A stretch of DNA of 64,000 bases, from positions 1-64,000 of the forward strand of contig JAGATC010000003.1 of assembly GCA_017621455.1 (NCBI GenBank). Direction: 5' to 3'. A program made the position numbers and the translations under genes. Numbering within the stretch: the stretch's first letter is position 1; the number at the start of each line of letters is the position of its first letter. This document shows positions 17,481 through 27,255 of this stretch, one piece after another. This DNA comes from Alistipes sp. (GTDB lineage Bacteria > Bacteroidota > Bacteroidia > Bacteroidales > Rikenellaceae). The notes under the pieces were generated by a model. The model ran no database searches. It had not been told where the DNA came from and saw only the letters and a program-made list of their open reading frames with translations.

Positions 17481-19277
17481 TTAGTCGGCCTGCGATACGT
17501 TAACCAATGCCTCGCGGTAGGCATTCAAGATGCGCGACTTCGAGATAAATCCGAGGTAGTGGTTCTGCTTGTCCACCACGGGGAGCATCCAGGTATTTGC
17601 CTGCTCGAAGCGTGGCATGATGCTCTGAATCATCTCGTGCTCGAGAATCTTATCGGGTGGTTGTATCATATAGTGCATGATGGGTGTTCCCCACTTATCG
17701 CGGTCGAACATATCGCGACGTAAGTCATCGAGCTGAACAATGCCCAGGAGGTTGCCATAGTTGTCCACAACGGGGAAGATGTTGCGGCGGGCACTCGAAA
17801 TAATGTTTACGATGTCACCCAATGTCAACGACTCGCGGATGCGTATAAAGTCGGTCTCCATAAGCTGGTCGAGACGCAGAAATACGAAGGCAGAAGAGTC
17901 CTTGTCGTGAGTGAGGAGCTCGCCACGCATACGCAACTGCTTGGTGTAGATAGAGTCGCGGTCGAGACCGTAGTTCACGGCGAAAGATATGCACGACACG
18001 ATCATTAGCGGGATGAAGAGTCCGTAGCCGTTTGATAGCTCGGCGATGAGGAAGATGGCTGTGAGTGGAGCCTTCATCACTCCAGACATCACACCCGCCA
18101 TGCCGGCAAGTGTAAATGACGTGATAGATGCATCCCAGCCGAATACCGTCTGACATATAACGGCGAGAGTAGCACCCGCAAAAGCACCCACAAAGAGTGA
18201 GGGTGCAAACGTACCACCCACACCACCAGCAGCATTTGTCGTAGCCATGGCAATAACCTTAAAGAGCATGATGGCGATGAGGTAGACGATAAGGAACCAG
18301 TCGGTAGAGCTAAGCGAGTGGAAGAGCGTATGGTTAAACAGACTGTCGGTGTCACCCATCATCAAGGCACCAAAGCTGTCGTGACCCTCGCCATAGAGGG
18401 GCGGAAAGATGAAGATGAGCACGCCGAGCGAGATGCCCGCGTACAACCACTTGCGCCACTGCTGCTGTATGCTGTTGTAGAAGCCTCCGACCTTCGAGTT
18501 TACCGACGTAAAGTAGAATGCCATCACGCCACAGAAGCAACCAAGGAGTAGGAACAATGGTACCTGCTCAACCTGGAACATATCACTGCTCGATAGCGAA
18601 ATGGAGATAATGGGCGAGAAGCCGTGTAGAACGAGCGATGTGATTGTCGCCGTCATTGATGCCAACAGTAGCGGGATAATCGACTTCGAAGTGATGTCGA
18701 GCATGAGAATTTCCAGCACGAAGATAACACCCGTGATAGGCGCCTTGAATATTGCGGCCACGGCAGCACCAGCACCACAGCACAGCATCAGCGTGATATT
18801 CTTGTAGTTAAGACGCGCAAGCTTACCAACGTTTGAGCCTATGGCCGCACCCGTAAGTACGATAGGAGCCTCGGGGCCTACAGAGCCACCAAAGCCGATG
18901 GTCGTAGCACCGCCCACAATCGAGGTCCAGGTGTTGTGACCACGTATGCGTGAGTTGTTTCGCGACATGGCGTAGAGTACGCGCGTCACACCCTCTGAGA
19001 TGCCATCCTTAACCACATACTTGACAAAGAGTGTGGCGAGAATGATACCTATGGCAGGGTAGATGAGGTAGAGCCATTGTGCCTGGTCATCGGGAGTCCA
19101 CGACGTTAGCGAGTGGGAAATGAAGTGTAGGAGTGTATTAAAGACGTAAGCCCCTATACCGGCACACAGACCCACAACAACGGCCAATATAGCCATCATC
19201 TGCGACTCCGATAGGCGGCGCGAGACGACTAAATAGGCGTTGTAGATACGATCCTTTATCTGTTGTTCAAACTTCAT
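17481..19277 (-). CDS. ClC-family chloride channel/transporter with CBS pair
   Basis: 598 residues. Residues about 20-430 form the multi-helix ClC core. The gating Glu is kept in GSVGPEAPIV (equivalent to GREGP), and GVGGTFAPSLFVGAFAGA is the conserved pore segment. The usual GSGIP-like selectivity stretch is replaced by DGISEGV, so ion preference is uncertain. Two CBS domains follow (about 460-520 and 535-590), which commonly bind adenine nucleotides and gate transport. It starts 14 bases after trpS, suggesting co-transcription. Chloride channel or chloride/proton antiport cannot be told apart from sequence. Confidence 0.92.
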   Translation of the reverse strand: MKFEQQIKDRIYNAYLVVSRRLSESQMMAILAVVVGLCAGIGAYVFNTLLHFISHSLTSWTPDDQAQWLYLIYPAIGIILATLFVKYVVKDGISEGVTRVLYAMSRNNSRIRGHNTWTSIVGGATTIGFGGSVGPEAPIVLTGAAIGSNVGKLARLNYKNITLMLCCGAGAAVAAIFKAPITGVIFVLEILMLDITSKSIIPLLLASMTATITSLVLHGFSPIISISLSSSDMFQVEQVPLFLLLGCFCGVMAFYFTSVNSKVGGFYNSIQQQWRKWLYAGISLGVLIFIFPPLYGEGHDSFGALMMGDTDSLFNHTLFHSLSSTDWFLIVYLIAIMLFKVIAMATTNAAGGVGGTFAPSLFVGAFAGATLAVICQTVFGWDASITSFTLAGMAGVMSGVMKAPLTAIFLIAELSNGYGLFIPLMIVSCISFAVNYGLDRDSIYTKQLRMRGELLTHDKDSSAFVFLRLDQLMETDFIRIRESLTLGDIVNIISSARRNIFPVVDNYGNLLGIVQLDDLRRDMFDRDKWGTPIMHYMIQPPDKILEHEMIQSIMPRFEQANTWMLPVVDKQNHYLGFISKSRILNAYREALVNVSQAD

Positions 19278-19291
19278 GCTTATAGTTTGGG

Positions 19292-20413
19292 TTACTCCTT
19301 ACGATACTCCTTTGCCTGGCGCTCGATGAGCTCCTTGTCGTCGAAGTAATTGATGCGCATAGCGTTGCGCACGTCGTTAAGTGTCGATGCTGCCATGGCG
19401 CGCGCCTCATCCGAACCGCGACGAAGTATGTCGTAAACCTCCTCGATGTGCTGCTCGTAGTGCTTGCGACGCTCGCGAATAGGCTCCAAAAGCTCCTCCA
19501 ATACTGCTATGAGTAACTTTTTGCACTTAACATCGCCCAAGCCGCCACGACGGTAGTGCTCCTTCATAGCCTCGAGGTTCTCGTAGTCGGGGCAGTACTT
19601 AGCAAAGTGCTCGGGACGAGAGAAGGCGTCGAGGTAGGTAAACACGGTGTTGCCCTCGACCTTGCCTGGGTCGGTAACTTTGAGGTGGTCAGGGTCGGTA
19701 TACATGCTCATAACCTTCTTCTTTACATCCTCAGCCGAGTCTGAAAGATAGATGCAGTTGCCGAGCGACTTCGACATCTTAGCCTTGCCGTCGGTGCCTG
19801 GTAGACGCAAGCATGCCGCGTTTGTGGGAAGCATAATCTCTGGTTCAACAAGCGTCTCGCCATATACCGAGTTGAATTTGTGTACAATCTCGCGAGTCTG
19901 CTCAATCATGGGCTCCTGGTCCTCACCTACGGGTACCGTGGTGGCGCGGAATGCTGTGATGTCGGCAGCCTGTGAGATAGGGTAGGTGAAGAAACCTACG
20001 GGCGTGCCCTTACGCTGCTGGTTCTCCTGCTCCTCGCCATTCTCGGCAAAGCCACGGAGCTGAATCTCGGCCTTTACAGTGGGGTTACGCTGTAGACGCT
20101 GCACCGTCACCAGGTTCATGTAGTAGAACGCAAGCTCGGTTAACTCTGTTACGTACGACTGAATGAAGATGGTCGACTTTGTTGGGTCAATACCGCACGA
20201 TAGATAGTCTAGCGCCACCTCGATGATGTTCTCGCGAACCTTATCGGGATTGTCGGCGTTGTCGGTGAGTGCCTGAGCATCTGCAATCATGATGAATATC
20301 TTGTCGTAGATGCCAGTGTTTTGAAGCTCTACGCGACGGCTTAACGAGCCAACGAAGTGTCCGAGGTGTAGTTTGCCTGTTGGACGGTCACCTGTGAGTA
20401 TTATCTTTGCCAT
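19292..20413 (-). CDS. trpS: Tryptophanyl-tRNA synthetase
   Basis: 373 residues. It charges tRNA-Trp. The HIGH-type motif is in [17 protein letters not shown] and the KMSKS loop is [11 protein letters not shown]. An insert near residue 125 ([12 protein letters not shown]) makes it somewhat longer than the E. coli enzyme. It heads the minus-strand run that continues with ClC, ychF, SIMPL, gltX and galM. The leader holds a perfect 7-bp GC-rich hairpin (20452-20458 with 20467-20473). No T-box was seen. Confidence 0.96.
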   Translation of the reverse strand: MAKIILTGDRPTGKLHLGHFVGSLSRRVELQNTGIYDKIFIMIADAQALTDNADNPDKVRENIIEVALDYLSCGIDPTKSTIFIQSYVTELTELAFYYMNLVTVQRLQRNPTVKAEIQLRGFAENGEEQENQQRKGTPVGFFTYPISQAADITAFRATTVPVGEDQEPMIEQTREIVHKFNSVYGETLVEPEIMLPTNAACLRLPGTDGKAKMSKSLGNCIYLSDSAEDVKKKVMSMYTDPDHLKVTDPGKVEGNTVFTYLDAFSRPEHFAKYCPDYENLEAMKEHYRRGGLGDVKCKKLLIAVLEELLEPIRERRKHYEQHIEEVYDILRRGSDEARAMAASTLNDVRNAMRINYFDDKELIERQAKEYRKE

Positions 20414-20522
20414 AATTAGTTGTTTTACTTTGCATTAGAAGTTATGTGCGTGCGCGTACAATCTTATACGCGCGATACAGCGGACAAAGATATAAAAAAA
20501 ACGCAGATTCTGCCATAAATAG

Positions 20523-20552
20523 TTGCAGGTATAGTTTTTTTTTATAACTTTG
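20523..20552 (+). promoter_or_regulatory. Promoter of oxyR (TTG-N19-TAACTTTG)
   Basis: TTG at 20523-20525 and TAACTTTG at 20545-20552, with a 19-base spacer, match the Bacteroidetes consensus. The ATG follows at 20584. Confidence 0.75.
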
Positions 20553-20583
20553 CAATAACTAAACACTCTATCCTTATAAAACT

Positions 20584-21483
20584 ATGACTATCATTCAACT
20601 CGAGTATCTTCTTGCGGTGGCAAATTGCGGTAGCTTTTCGCTTGCTGCAGAGCACTGTTTTGTGACGCAGCCATCGCTTTCGATGCAGGTTAAGGCGCTT
20701 GAGGAGGAGCTCGGCGTAGTGCTTCTCGATCGTACGAAGAAACCTATTATCCCTACGGCTGTAGGTGAGGTGGTGTTGGAGCAGGCGCGTGAAGCTTTGC
20801 GCTCCTATAAGCATATCCATGAGACGGTTGCTGAGATGCGTGGCGATACGGCAGGTAAGATGCGTCTGGGTGTTATCCCTACTATTGCTCCCTACCTGTT
20901 GCATAAGTTTATTCCCACGTTTGTTAAGGAGTATCCTAAGGTTGAACTTGAGATACACGAGATGGTCACGGCCGATATTATCGAGGCGTTAAAACGTGAT
21001 CGCATAGACGCTGCGCTTGTGGCGTCGGGAACGTGTGGAGAGGGTATTACGGAGCATGATCTATTCAGTGATCACTTCTATGCCTATGTCTCTCCGTCGC
21101 ATCCGTTGTTCGAGCGCTCGAATATCCGTATCGAGGATATTGACTTTAAGGATTTGATTCTTTTGAGCCGAGGTAATTGTATGCGTGATCAGATATTTGA
21201 GCTCTGTCAGGCGGCGCACGAGATACCTTCACACTTCTACTTTGAGTCGGGTTCGCTCGATACGCTTATGCGTATGGTTGACTGCACAACGTGCATGACT
21301 ATTATTCCTGAAATGGCATTGGAATTCATCCCGTTATCGCGTCGCAATCGTGTTAAGTCTATTGCCAAGGGTGCAACGTCGCGCCGTGTGGCATTGGCTG
21401 TTAGTCGCACCTATGTTAAGCAGTCGATTGTGGAGGCTCTTCGCCAGACTATATTAAAGTGTGTCGATCAGGAGAAGATATAG
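20584..21483 (+). CDS. oxyR: Hydrogen peroxide-sensing LysR-type regulator OxyR
   Basis: 299 residues. An N-terminal winged helix (ITIQLEYLLAVANCGSFSLAAEH type; residues 1-60) binds DNA, and the remainder is a LysR effector domain. The segment GNCMRDQIFELC places Cys at residues 199 and 208, the same spacing and even the same numbers as the peroxide-sensing disulfide pair of E. coli OxyR. That makes OxyR, activator of peroxide defence genes, a firm call rather than a generic LysR protein. It has its own promoter and a terminator at 21536. No catalase or ahpC lies next to it. Confidence 0.93.
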   Translation: MTIIQLEYLLAVANCGSFSLAAEHCFVTQPSLSMQVKALEEELGVVLLDRTKKPIIPTAVGEVVLEQAREALRSYKHIHETVAEMRGDTAGKMRLGVIPTIAPYLLHKFIPTFVKEYPKVELEIHEMVTADIIEALKRDRIDAALVASGTCGEGITEHDLFSDHFYAYVSPSHPLFERSNIRIEDIDFKDLILLSRGNCMRDQIFELCQAAHEIPSHFYFESGSLDTLMRMVDCTTCMTIIPEMALEFIPLSRRNRVKSIAKGATSRRVALAVSRTYVKQSIVEALRQTILKCVDQEKI

Positions 21484-21535
21484 ATGGGTGCGAAGTAGAA
21501 GAATATAGTTATTTTAATTATAACGAATATAAGTG

Positions 21536-21572
21536 TTGAGGTTGGTGTCATGTTGCCAACCTCAATTCTTTT
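21536..21572 (+). terminator. Terminator after oxyR
   Basis: A perfect 10-bp stem (21536-21545 with 21556-21565) with a 10-base loop is followed by TTCTTTT. It lies 52 bases after the oxyR stop. Confidence 0.8.
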
Positions 21573-21604
21573 GTGTGGACAGCTCTATTTAGATAGCCGA
21601 TAGC

Positions 21605-21635
21605 TTTGGAATTTCATATTTTTTGTGTATATTTG
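21605..21635 (+). promoter_or_regulatory. Promoter of the rsfS-ftsH operon (TTTG-N19-TATATTTG)
   Basis: TTTG at 21605-21608 and TATATTTG at 21628-21635 with a 19-base spacer are a textbook Bacteroidetes promoter. It leaves a leader of about 95 bases that includes an alternating purine-pyrimidine hairpin near 21647-21690. Confidence 0.8.
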
Positions 21636-21736
21636 CAAGAATTAAGCGCGTGCGTGCGTTATATGTATGTCTACGTGCGTACGCTGCCTAAAAGAGTGTT
21701 AACGTGTAAATTATTGTAAAACAGTAAAATAAAATT

Positions 21737-22096
21737 ATGGAGAATTTGCAGAAGCTTATTGATACGATAGTCGAGGCGATTGACGACAAGAAGGGACAGG
21801 GTATTGTGTCTCTTGATTTGTCGGGATTTGATGGTGCCATTTGTTCGCATTTTGTGGTCTGTCACGCTGATTCTACAACACAGGTCGATGCTATCTCGAG
21901 TGGTATCGAGGAGAAGGTGTTTGAGGTTATGGGTGAGTGGCCAGCACGTGTGGAGGGTCGTCAGAATGCCTTCTGGGTGGCTATGGACTACACCGATGTG
22001 ATTGTTCATATCTTCCAGACCGATTTGCGCGACTACTATCGTTTGGAGGAGTTGTGGGCCGATGCACCTATGAAGCACTATGAGTTTGGTGATTAG
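21737..22096 (+). CDS. rsfS: Ribosomal silencing factor RsfS (Iojap/RsfA)
   Basis: 119 residues. RsfS binds protein L14 on the large subunit and blocks subunit joining when nutrients are low. The core signature is visible as VSLDLSGFDGAICSHFVVCHADSTTQ, WPARVEGRQNAFWVAMDYTDVIVHIF and the end LRDYYRLEELWADAP. It is the first gene of a plus-strand operon; ftsH starts 39 bases downstream, an order common in Bacteroidetes. Confidence 0.96.
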   Translation: MENLQKLIDTIVEAIDDKKGQGIVSLDLSGFDGAICSHFVVCHADSTTQVDAISSGIEEKVFEVMGEWPARVEGRQNAFWVAMDYTDVIVHIFQTDLRDYYRLEELWADAPMKHYEFGD

Positions 22097-22135
22097 AAGT
22101 TGTGATGTTGTAGTAAGATTTTTAGTGATTAAGAA

Positions 22136-24175
22136 ATGGCAAATGTAAATAATGGCCCAGCACCAAGACCACGTTTTAACTTTATGTGGTTTTGGGCTAT
22201 GGTGGCAATCGGTATTGTCCTCTATGCCATGTTTAGCGACTCGGATAGCCAGCCAATTAAGGGAGACTGGCAGATGGTCGAGGAGCTTGTTGAGGGTGGT
22301 TCGGTAGAGCGCATCGAGGTGCTCGATAACCATAAGATGAGTGTCTATTTGAACGAAGAGCATGTTGACTCCTTGCTTAAGGATAGTCGCTTTAAGGATA
22401 TGCCTCGTGCAGGTGTGCAGATTCAGTTTACTTCGCACGGCGACCCATCTCTGTTCAGTGAGGATTTAAAGGCTGCAGAGGCGGTGGCTAAGCAGAATAA
22501 TCCCGAGCAGAAGGATGTTAAGGTGGTCTATGGCTTCTCGGAAAAGGCGTGGTATGACTACATTTTTGACTTCCTTCCATGGATTCTAATCATCGTTGTG
22601 TGGTTCATTATCATGCGCTCGATGTCGCGTGGTGCAGGCGGTGGTGGCAATGGTCTTATGAATGTAGGTAAGGCTCGTGCCCAGATGTCGGATAAGAATA
22701 ACAAAGATCGAGTAACATTCAAGGATGTTGCTGGTTTGGAGGAGGCAAAGGTCGAGATTATGGAGATTGTCGACTTCCTTAAGCATGCCGACAAGTATAA
22801 GGCACTTGGTGCGAAGATACCTCGTGGTGCTCTCTTGGCCGGCCCTCCGGGAACAGGTAAGACGTTGCTTGCTAAGGCTGTGGCAGGTGAGGCTAATGTC
22901 CCCTTTCTCTCAATTTCGGGTTCCGACTTTGTGGAGATGTTTGTTGGCGTGGGTGCCTCGCGTGTGCGTGACTTGTTCGAGCAGGCTAAGAAGGTGGCGC
23001 CATGTATCGTCTTTATCGATGAGATAGATGCTATCGGTCGCGCACGTGGAAAGAACTCGGGCTTCTCGGGTAACGACGAGCGTGAAAATACGCTCAACCA
23101 GCTGCTTACGGAGATGGACGGCTTCCAGACGAATGCTGGTGTAATCGTGTTGGCAGCTACCAACCGCGTGGATATATTGGATAAGGCGCTTATGCGTGCT
23201 GGCCGTTTCGACCGACAGATTGAGGTCGGTTTGCCCGATGTCAAGGAGCGTCAGGCAATCTTTGATGTGCATCTTAAGAAGTTGAAGCTCGACGAGAAGC
23301 TCGATCGCGAGTTCCTGGCAAAGCAGACACCTGGTTTTGCAGGCGCTGACATAGCAAACGTATGTAACGAAGCGGCGCTTATCGCTGCACGTAACGACCA
23401 TAAGGTTGTCATGCAGCAGGACTTCCTCGCAGCTATCGACCGTATTGTAGGAGGCTTGGAGCGTAGAAATATGCCCATGAGCCCCGAGGAGCGTCGCTCA
23501 ACAGCTATACATGAGGTTGGTCACGCTACGGTGATGTGGCGCTTGAAGAACTGCGATCCTGTGCTTAAGGTGACCATCATCCCACGTGGTCGCTCGCTTG
23601 GCGCTACATGGTATCTACCCGAGGAGCGCGCAAACCATAACGTTGAGCATTTCCGCCACAAGATGGCAGGCTTGCTTGGTGGTCGTATTGCTGAGCAGGA
23701 GTTGATGGGTATCACCTCTACGGGTGCTATTAGCGACCTTGAGCGCACGTCGAAGACAGCTTATGCTATGGTGGCTTACTACGGCATGAGTCCTAAGGTG
23801 GGTAACATCAGTTACTACGACTCTACGGGTCAGCGCGATATGTTCACTAAGCCATTCTCGGAGGAGACAGCACGACTTATTGATGAGGAGGTACGTCGCA
23901 TAGTGGATGAGGTTGTGGAGCTTACCCGTAAGATTATCAACGACGAGCGTGAGAATATCGAGCGTATAGCCGATGTACTGTTGGAGAAGGAGACCATCTT
24001 CTCGGAAGATATTGAGGCGGTGTTGGGTAAGAGCGCTCAGCAGATAGCTAAGGAGGAGGCAGAGGCTAAGAAGGCAGAGGCTAAGGAGCAGGAGGGTGAC
24101 AACGCCCCAGAGCCCGAAATTAAGTATGTCTTGGAGCCTGATGTTAAGAGCCCTGAGACCGAGGATAACGAATAA
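22136..24175 (+). CDS. ftsH: ATP-dependent zinc metalloprotease FtsH
   Basis: 679 residues. This membrane-bound AAA+ protease degrades damaged membrane proteins and some regulators. Two transmembrane helices lie at about residues 16-34 and 142-162 around a short periplasmic domain. The AAA module has Walker [14 protein letters not shown] and Walker [13 protein letters not shown], plus arginine fingers in [10 protein letters not shown]. The zinc site is HEVGH, with the third ligand Asp in the downstream region. The C-terminal tail is rich in Glu, Lys and Ala. It lies in the rsfS operon, 28 bases before cdsA. Confidence 0.97.
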   Translation: MANVNNGPAPRPRFNFMWFWAMVAIGIVLYAMFSDSDSQPIKGDWQMVEELVEGGSVERIEVLDNHKMSVYLNEEHVDSLLKDSRFKDMPRAGVQIQFTSHGDPSLFSEDLKAAEAVAKQNNPEQKDVKVVYGFSEKAWYDYIFDFLPWILIIVVWFIIMRSMSRGAGGGGNGLMNVGKARAQMSDKNNKDRVTFKDVAGLEEAKVEIMEIVDFLKHADKYKALGAKIPRGALLAGPPGTGKTLLAKAVAGEANVPFLSISGSDFVEMFVGVGASRVRDLFEQAKKVAPCIVFIDEIDAIGRARGKNSGFSGNDERENTLNQLLTEMDGFQTNAGVIVLAATNRVDILDKALMRAGRFDRQIEVGLPDVKERQAIFDVHLKKLKLDEKLDREFLAKQTPGFAGADIANVCNEAALIAARNDHKVVMQQDFLAAIDRIVGGLERRNMPMSPEERRSTAIHEVGHATVMWRLKNCDPVLKVTIIPRGRSLGATWYLPEERANHNVEHFRHKMAGLLGGRIAEQELMGITSTGAISDLERTSKTAYAMVAYYGMSPKVGNISYYDSTGQRDMFTKPFSEETARLIDEEVRRIVDEVVELTRKIINDERENIERIADVLLEKETIFSEDIEAVLGKSAQQIAKEEAEAKKAEAKEQEGDNAPEPEIKYVLEPDVKSPETEDNE

Positions 24176-24203
24176 TAGTTAATATTAGTAGCTACGTTAA
24201 GTT

Positions 24204-25073
24204 ATGAGTGATAAGATGCGAAATCTCATTGTGCGCACCCTGAGTGGCATTGTTTTGTTGGCGGTGGTGCTCGCTGCAGCCTATGGAGGTGTCTATGCCT
24301 ATAGTACTTTCCTTCTACTTATTGTTGCCGTGGGCATGTGGGAGTTCTATAATATTGCAGCTGCCACGGGTGCTGAGCCACGTCGTACGCTCGGTCTTGC
24401 AGCAGGTATTACGCTCTTTGTCACATCATTCTTCATCTTCATTGGCTATGTTGACCCAATGACATCGCGCTTTGGTGTCGATATGCTTATCGGTGGCATG
24501 CTCTACTTCTCGGTACTTATCCCGCTATGCTTCATTGTCGAGCTGTTCCATGGCTCGGAGACACCAATACGCAATATTGCAACCACACTTATGGGTGTCC
24601 TCTACGTAGCATACCCCATGTGTCTCATGCTATTTATCCCAATCTTTATTGCGGGAGATTGGAGCCCCGAGGCCTTCCTCTTCTACCTCTTTATTGTGTG
24701 GGGTAATGACGTCTTTGCCTACCTTACAGGAGTGTCGTTTGGTCGTCACAAGATGGCACCACGCATTTCGCCCAAGAAGTCATGGGAGGGATTCGTTGGC
24801 GGTATAGCCGGTGCTCTGATTATGGGTGCTGTTGGCTCGTATGTCGTCGACGGAGACCTTGGCATGTGGCTCGGCTTAGCTGCCGTAGTTGCCATCACCA
24901 GTGTCTTTGGCGATTTGGTGGAGTCGATGTTCAAGCGTGAGGCAGGCATCAAGGACTCGGGTAACATTCTGCCAGGTCATGGCGGTATGCTCGATAGGTT
25001 CGATGCTCTGCTTATATCATCCCCCTTTGCGTATGTATATCTTGTGATATACTCGTTTATACTTGTCTACTAA
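24204..25073 (+). CDS. cdsA: Phosphatidate cytidylyltransferase
   Basis: 289 residues with about eight membrane segments. CdsA makes CDP-diacylglycerol from phosphatidate and CTP. The C-terminal signature is present: KSWEGFVGGIAGALIMG, then SVFGDLVESMFKREAGIKDSG, then LPGHGGMLDRFDALLISSP, including the metal-binding Asp residues. The next gene, psd (18 bases away), acts later in the same pathway toward phosphatidylethanolamine. Confidence 0.96.
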   Translation: MSDKMRNLIVRTLSGIVLLAVVLAAAYGGVYAYSTFLLLIVAVGMWEFYNIAAATGAEPRRTLGLAAGITLFVTSFFIFIGYVDPMTSRFGVDMLIGGMLYFSVLIPLCFIVELFHGSETPIRNIATTLMGVLYVAYPMCLMLFIPIFIAGDWSPEAFLFYLFIVWGNDVFAYLTGVSFGRHKMAPRISPKKSWEGFVGGIAGALIMGAVGSYVVDGDLGMWLGLAAVVAITSVFGDLVESMFKREAGIKDSGNILPGHGGMLDRFDALLISSPFAYVYLVIYSFILVY

Positions 25074-25091
25074 CCTAAAACACAGATACCT

Positions 25092-25772
25092 ATGAAGATT
25101 AATAAAGAGGGCTACATCATTATCTCGGTTACCGGAATTATATGCCTTGCTATATGGTTCCTCGTCTACTTCTTTATCAAGGGGTGGGAGGCTTACCTAT
25201 GGTTTATGGCAGGATTCTTGCTTATCTTCTGGTTCTTCGTGGCGGCGTTCTTCCGTGAGCCTCGCCGTGTGCAGATACACGATGCTGACGGCCTTGTGTT
25301 CTCGCCATGTGATGGCCGTGTGGTGGTTACGGAGGTTGTAACCGACGATGAATATCTTAAGGAGGAGATGTTGCAAGTATCTATCTTCATGTCTATTACG
25401 AATGTGCACATGAACTGGATGCCTGTTGGCGGCGAGGTGGAGTATACGAAACACCACCATGGACGTTTCCTTGTTGCATGGCACCCAAAGTCGTCAACCG
25501 AGAATGAGCGCACCACGACTGTCGTACGTCTTAAGGATGGTCGCAAGGTGCTTATTCGCCAGATTGCAGGCCTTATAGCACGACGTATCGTCAACTACAT
25601 GAAGGTGGGTAAGAGCGTTGAGCAGAATAGTGTCTTGGGTTTTATTAAGTTCGGCTCGCGTGTAGATATACTCATCCCTAAGGATTCGGAGTTGTTTGTA
25701 GAGATTGGCGACCCAGTTATTGGCTCACAGACCCCTATTGCGCGTATTAGCAACATTCATAAGGAGAATTAG
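25092..25772 (+). CDS. psd: Phosphatidylserine decarboxylase (short form)
   Basis: 226 residues, the short archaeal-type form. It converts phosphatidylserine to phosphatidylethanolamine. Two hydrophobic helices near the N-terminus anchor it. The self-cleavage site that creates the pyruvoyl cofactor is the Gly-Ser of FGSRVDILIP near residue 190. SVEQNSVLGF and SPCDGRVV are further family stretches. It lies directly after cdsA; no pssA is seen in the window. Confidence 0.94.
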   Translation: MKINKEGYIIISVTGIICLAIWFLVYFFIKGWEAYLWFMAGFLLIFWFFVAAFFREPRRVQIHDADGLVFSPCDGRVVVTEVVTDDEYLKEEMLQVSIFMSITNVHMNWMPVGGEVEYTKHHHGRFLVAWHPKSSTENERTTTVVRLKDGRKVLIRQIAGLIARRIVNYMKVGKSVEQNSVLGFIKFGSRVDILIPKDSELFVEIGDPVIGSQTPIARISNIHKEN

Positions 25773-25784
25773 TAGGTTGGGAGT

Positions 25785-26870
25785 ATGACTTCTGATAAGA
25801 TTATCAAGGGCTTAGCCACCATTGTTGTCATCGCTGCTATTATAGCCGTCGTGGGCTATCTATGGCAGGTGGTGGTGTATGTTGCTGCCGCAGCTGTCTT
25901 CGCCATACTTGGTAGGCGCCTTGTTACTCTTATCTCAAGCATCAAACTCTTTGGTCACAACATCTCGCGCACCATTGCTGCAGCCATCACTCTGGTGGTT
26001 ATCTGGATAGTGGTGGGTGTGCTGTTTGCGCTGTTCGTGCCGTTGGTGCTAAACAAGGCCTATGAGCTATCAACGCTGAATTGGGTAGAGATTACTGCCA
26101 CGATTAGAGAGATGTTCATCGATGTGGAACTCTTTATCGAACAGTATGTTCCAATGGATGTGCCCAGCTTGGAGGTAATGTTCAAAGATAGGGTGTTTAG
26201 CTTCTTTAATGTCGACCTATTTGCCGATGTTGCAGGGTCGTTACTTAATGTCGCTGTCGCTTTCTTCTCTATCTCGTTCATCACCTTCTTCTTCCTACGT
26301 GAGGATGGACTATTCTATAGAATGGTGGCACTGTTCTTCCCTGAGCACTATGGCGATAATGTACGTCGTGCGCTTGACTCCATCACCAAACTATTGTCGC
26401 GTTACTTCTCGGGTCTTGTGATTGAGAGCCTTGCGATAATGTCCGTTATCTCTGTCGTGCTTATCCTCTTTGGCATGCGAGCTAACGATGCTTTGGTTAT
26501 TGGCGTAATTATGGGTGTGCTCAACGTTATCCCCTATGCAGGACCATTTATCGGAGGATGCCTCTCGATAGGTCTCTCGATGCTAACCCCCATAGATAAC
26601 GCCATACCTTTTACGATAATTGTTGTATTCTCAACAATTGTAGTCGTGAAGATTATAGATGATTTTATTGTACAACCCACGCTCTATTCGGAGCGTATCC
26701 AGGCACACCCTTTGGAGGTGTTCCTCGTAATACTCATAGCAGGATTTATTGGTGGCATGTGGGGTATGCTTTTGGCGATACCTCTCTATACTATTGTCAG
26801 AGTCTTTGCCCGCGAGTTCTTCTCGGAGTATAGCGTGGTGCGTAAACTTACAAGTCAAATGACTAAGTAG
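25785..26870 (+). CDS. AI-2E family (PerM/YdiK-type) membrane transporter
   Basis: 361 residues with seven to eight predicted membrane helices and a soluble loop between about residues 95 and 140. The C-terminal signature ALVIGVIMGVLNVIPYAGPFIGG followed by a DFIVQPTLYSERIQAHPLEVF segment is diagnostic of the AI-2E transporter superfamily. Substrates in the family include signalling molecules, sodium/proton and unknown solutes, so none is assigned. It is embedded in the lipid and flavin operon, 12 bases after psd and 6 bases before the riboflavin kinase gene. Confidence 0.9.
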   Translation: MTSDKIIKGLATIVVIAAIIAVVGYLWQVVVYVAAAAVFAILGRRLVTLISSIKLFGHNISRTIAAAITLVVIWIVVGVLFALFVPLVLNKAYELSTLNWVEITATIREMFIDVELFIEQYVPMDVPSLEVMFKDRVFSFFNVDLFADVAGSLLNVAVAFFSISFITFFFLREDGLFYRMVALFFPEHYGDNVRRALDSITKLLSRYFSGLVIESLAIMSVISVVLILFGMRANDALVIGVIMGVLNVIPYAGPFIGGCLSIGLSMLTPIDNAIPFTIIVVFSTIVVVKIIDDFIVQPTLYSERIQAHPLEVFLVILIAGFIGGMWGMLLAIPLYTIVRVFAREFFSEYSVVRKLTSQMTK

Positions 26871-26876
26871 AATATT

Positions 26877-27242
26877 ATGATTGATATAGAAGCAGAGGTG
26901 GTTCATGGCCGTAAGATAGGCCGAGCGTTGGGCTTTCCTACGGCAAATATGAGCCTCGAGGGTTATAAGGATGTGGAGCGCGGGGTATATAGCTCGCGAG
27001 TGGAGATTGATGGTACCCTATATAGAGCCATGTCTAATGTAGGTGTACGCCCCTCGGTAGGAGGTAAGGACTTGCTTTTAGAGACCCATGTTATAGGCTT
27101 TTCGGGCGATCTCTATGGCCGTATACTACGTATTACGTTGGTTGAGAAGCTCCGTGATGAGAAACGTTTCTCGTCAATTAGTGATTTGAAGGATCAGTTG
27201 CAGCGCGACTATAACCAAATTGCTGAGTTGCCTGAGCTATAA
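26877..27242 (+). CDS. Stand-alone riboflavin kinase domain protein
   Basis: 121 residues, matching only the C-terminal riboflavin kinase half of bacterial RibF. The substrate motif GRALGFPTAN and the catalytic Glu in LLETHVIGF are present, as is the closing helix EKRFSSISDLKDQLQRDYNQ. The FAD-synthetase (nucleotidyltransferase) half that normally precedes it is absent: the upstream 6 bases lead straight into the AI-2E gene stop. Expected reaction: riboflavin plus ATP to FMN. It may be monofunctional, with a full RibF elsewhere. Confidence 0.88.
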   Translation: MIDIEAEVVHGRKIGRALGFPTANMSLEGYKDVERGVYSSRVEIDGTLYRAMSNVGVRPSVGGKDLLLETHVIGFSGDLYGRILRITLVEKLRDEKRFSSISDLKDQLQRDYNQIAELPEL

Positions 27243-27255
27243 ATAGAGGTGTGGT

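Noticed and set aside
17481..19277. Loss of the gating Glu in the ClC protein
   Set aside because: At first the GSVG stretch looked like a loss, but the Glu is present in GPEAP in the right place.
21671..22438. Minus-strand open frame of 255 codons
   Set aside because: Lies antisense to rsfS and ftsH, which are certain; composition is that of a shadow frame.
22558..23244. Minus-strand open frame of 228 codons
   Set aside because: Shadow of the ftsH AAA domain.
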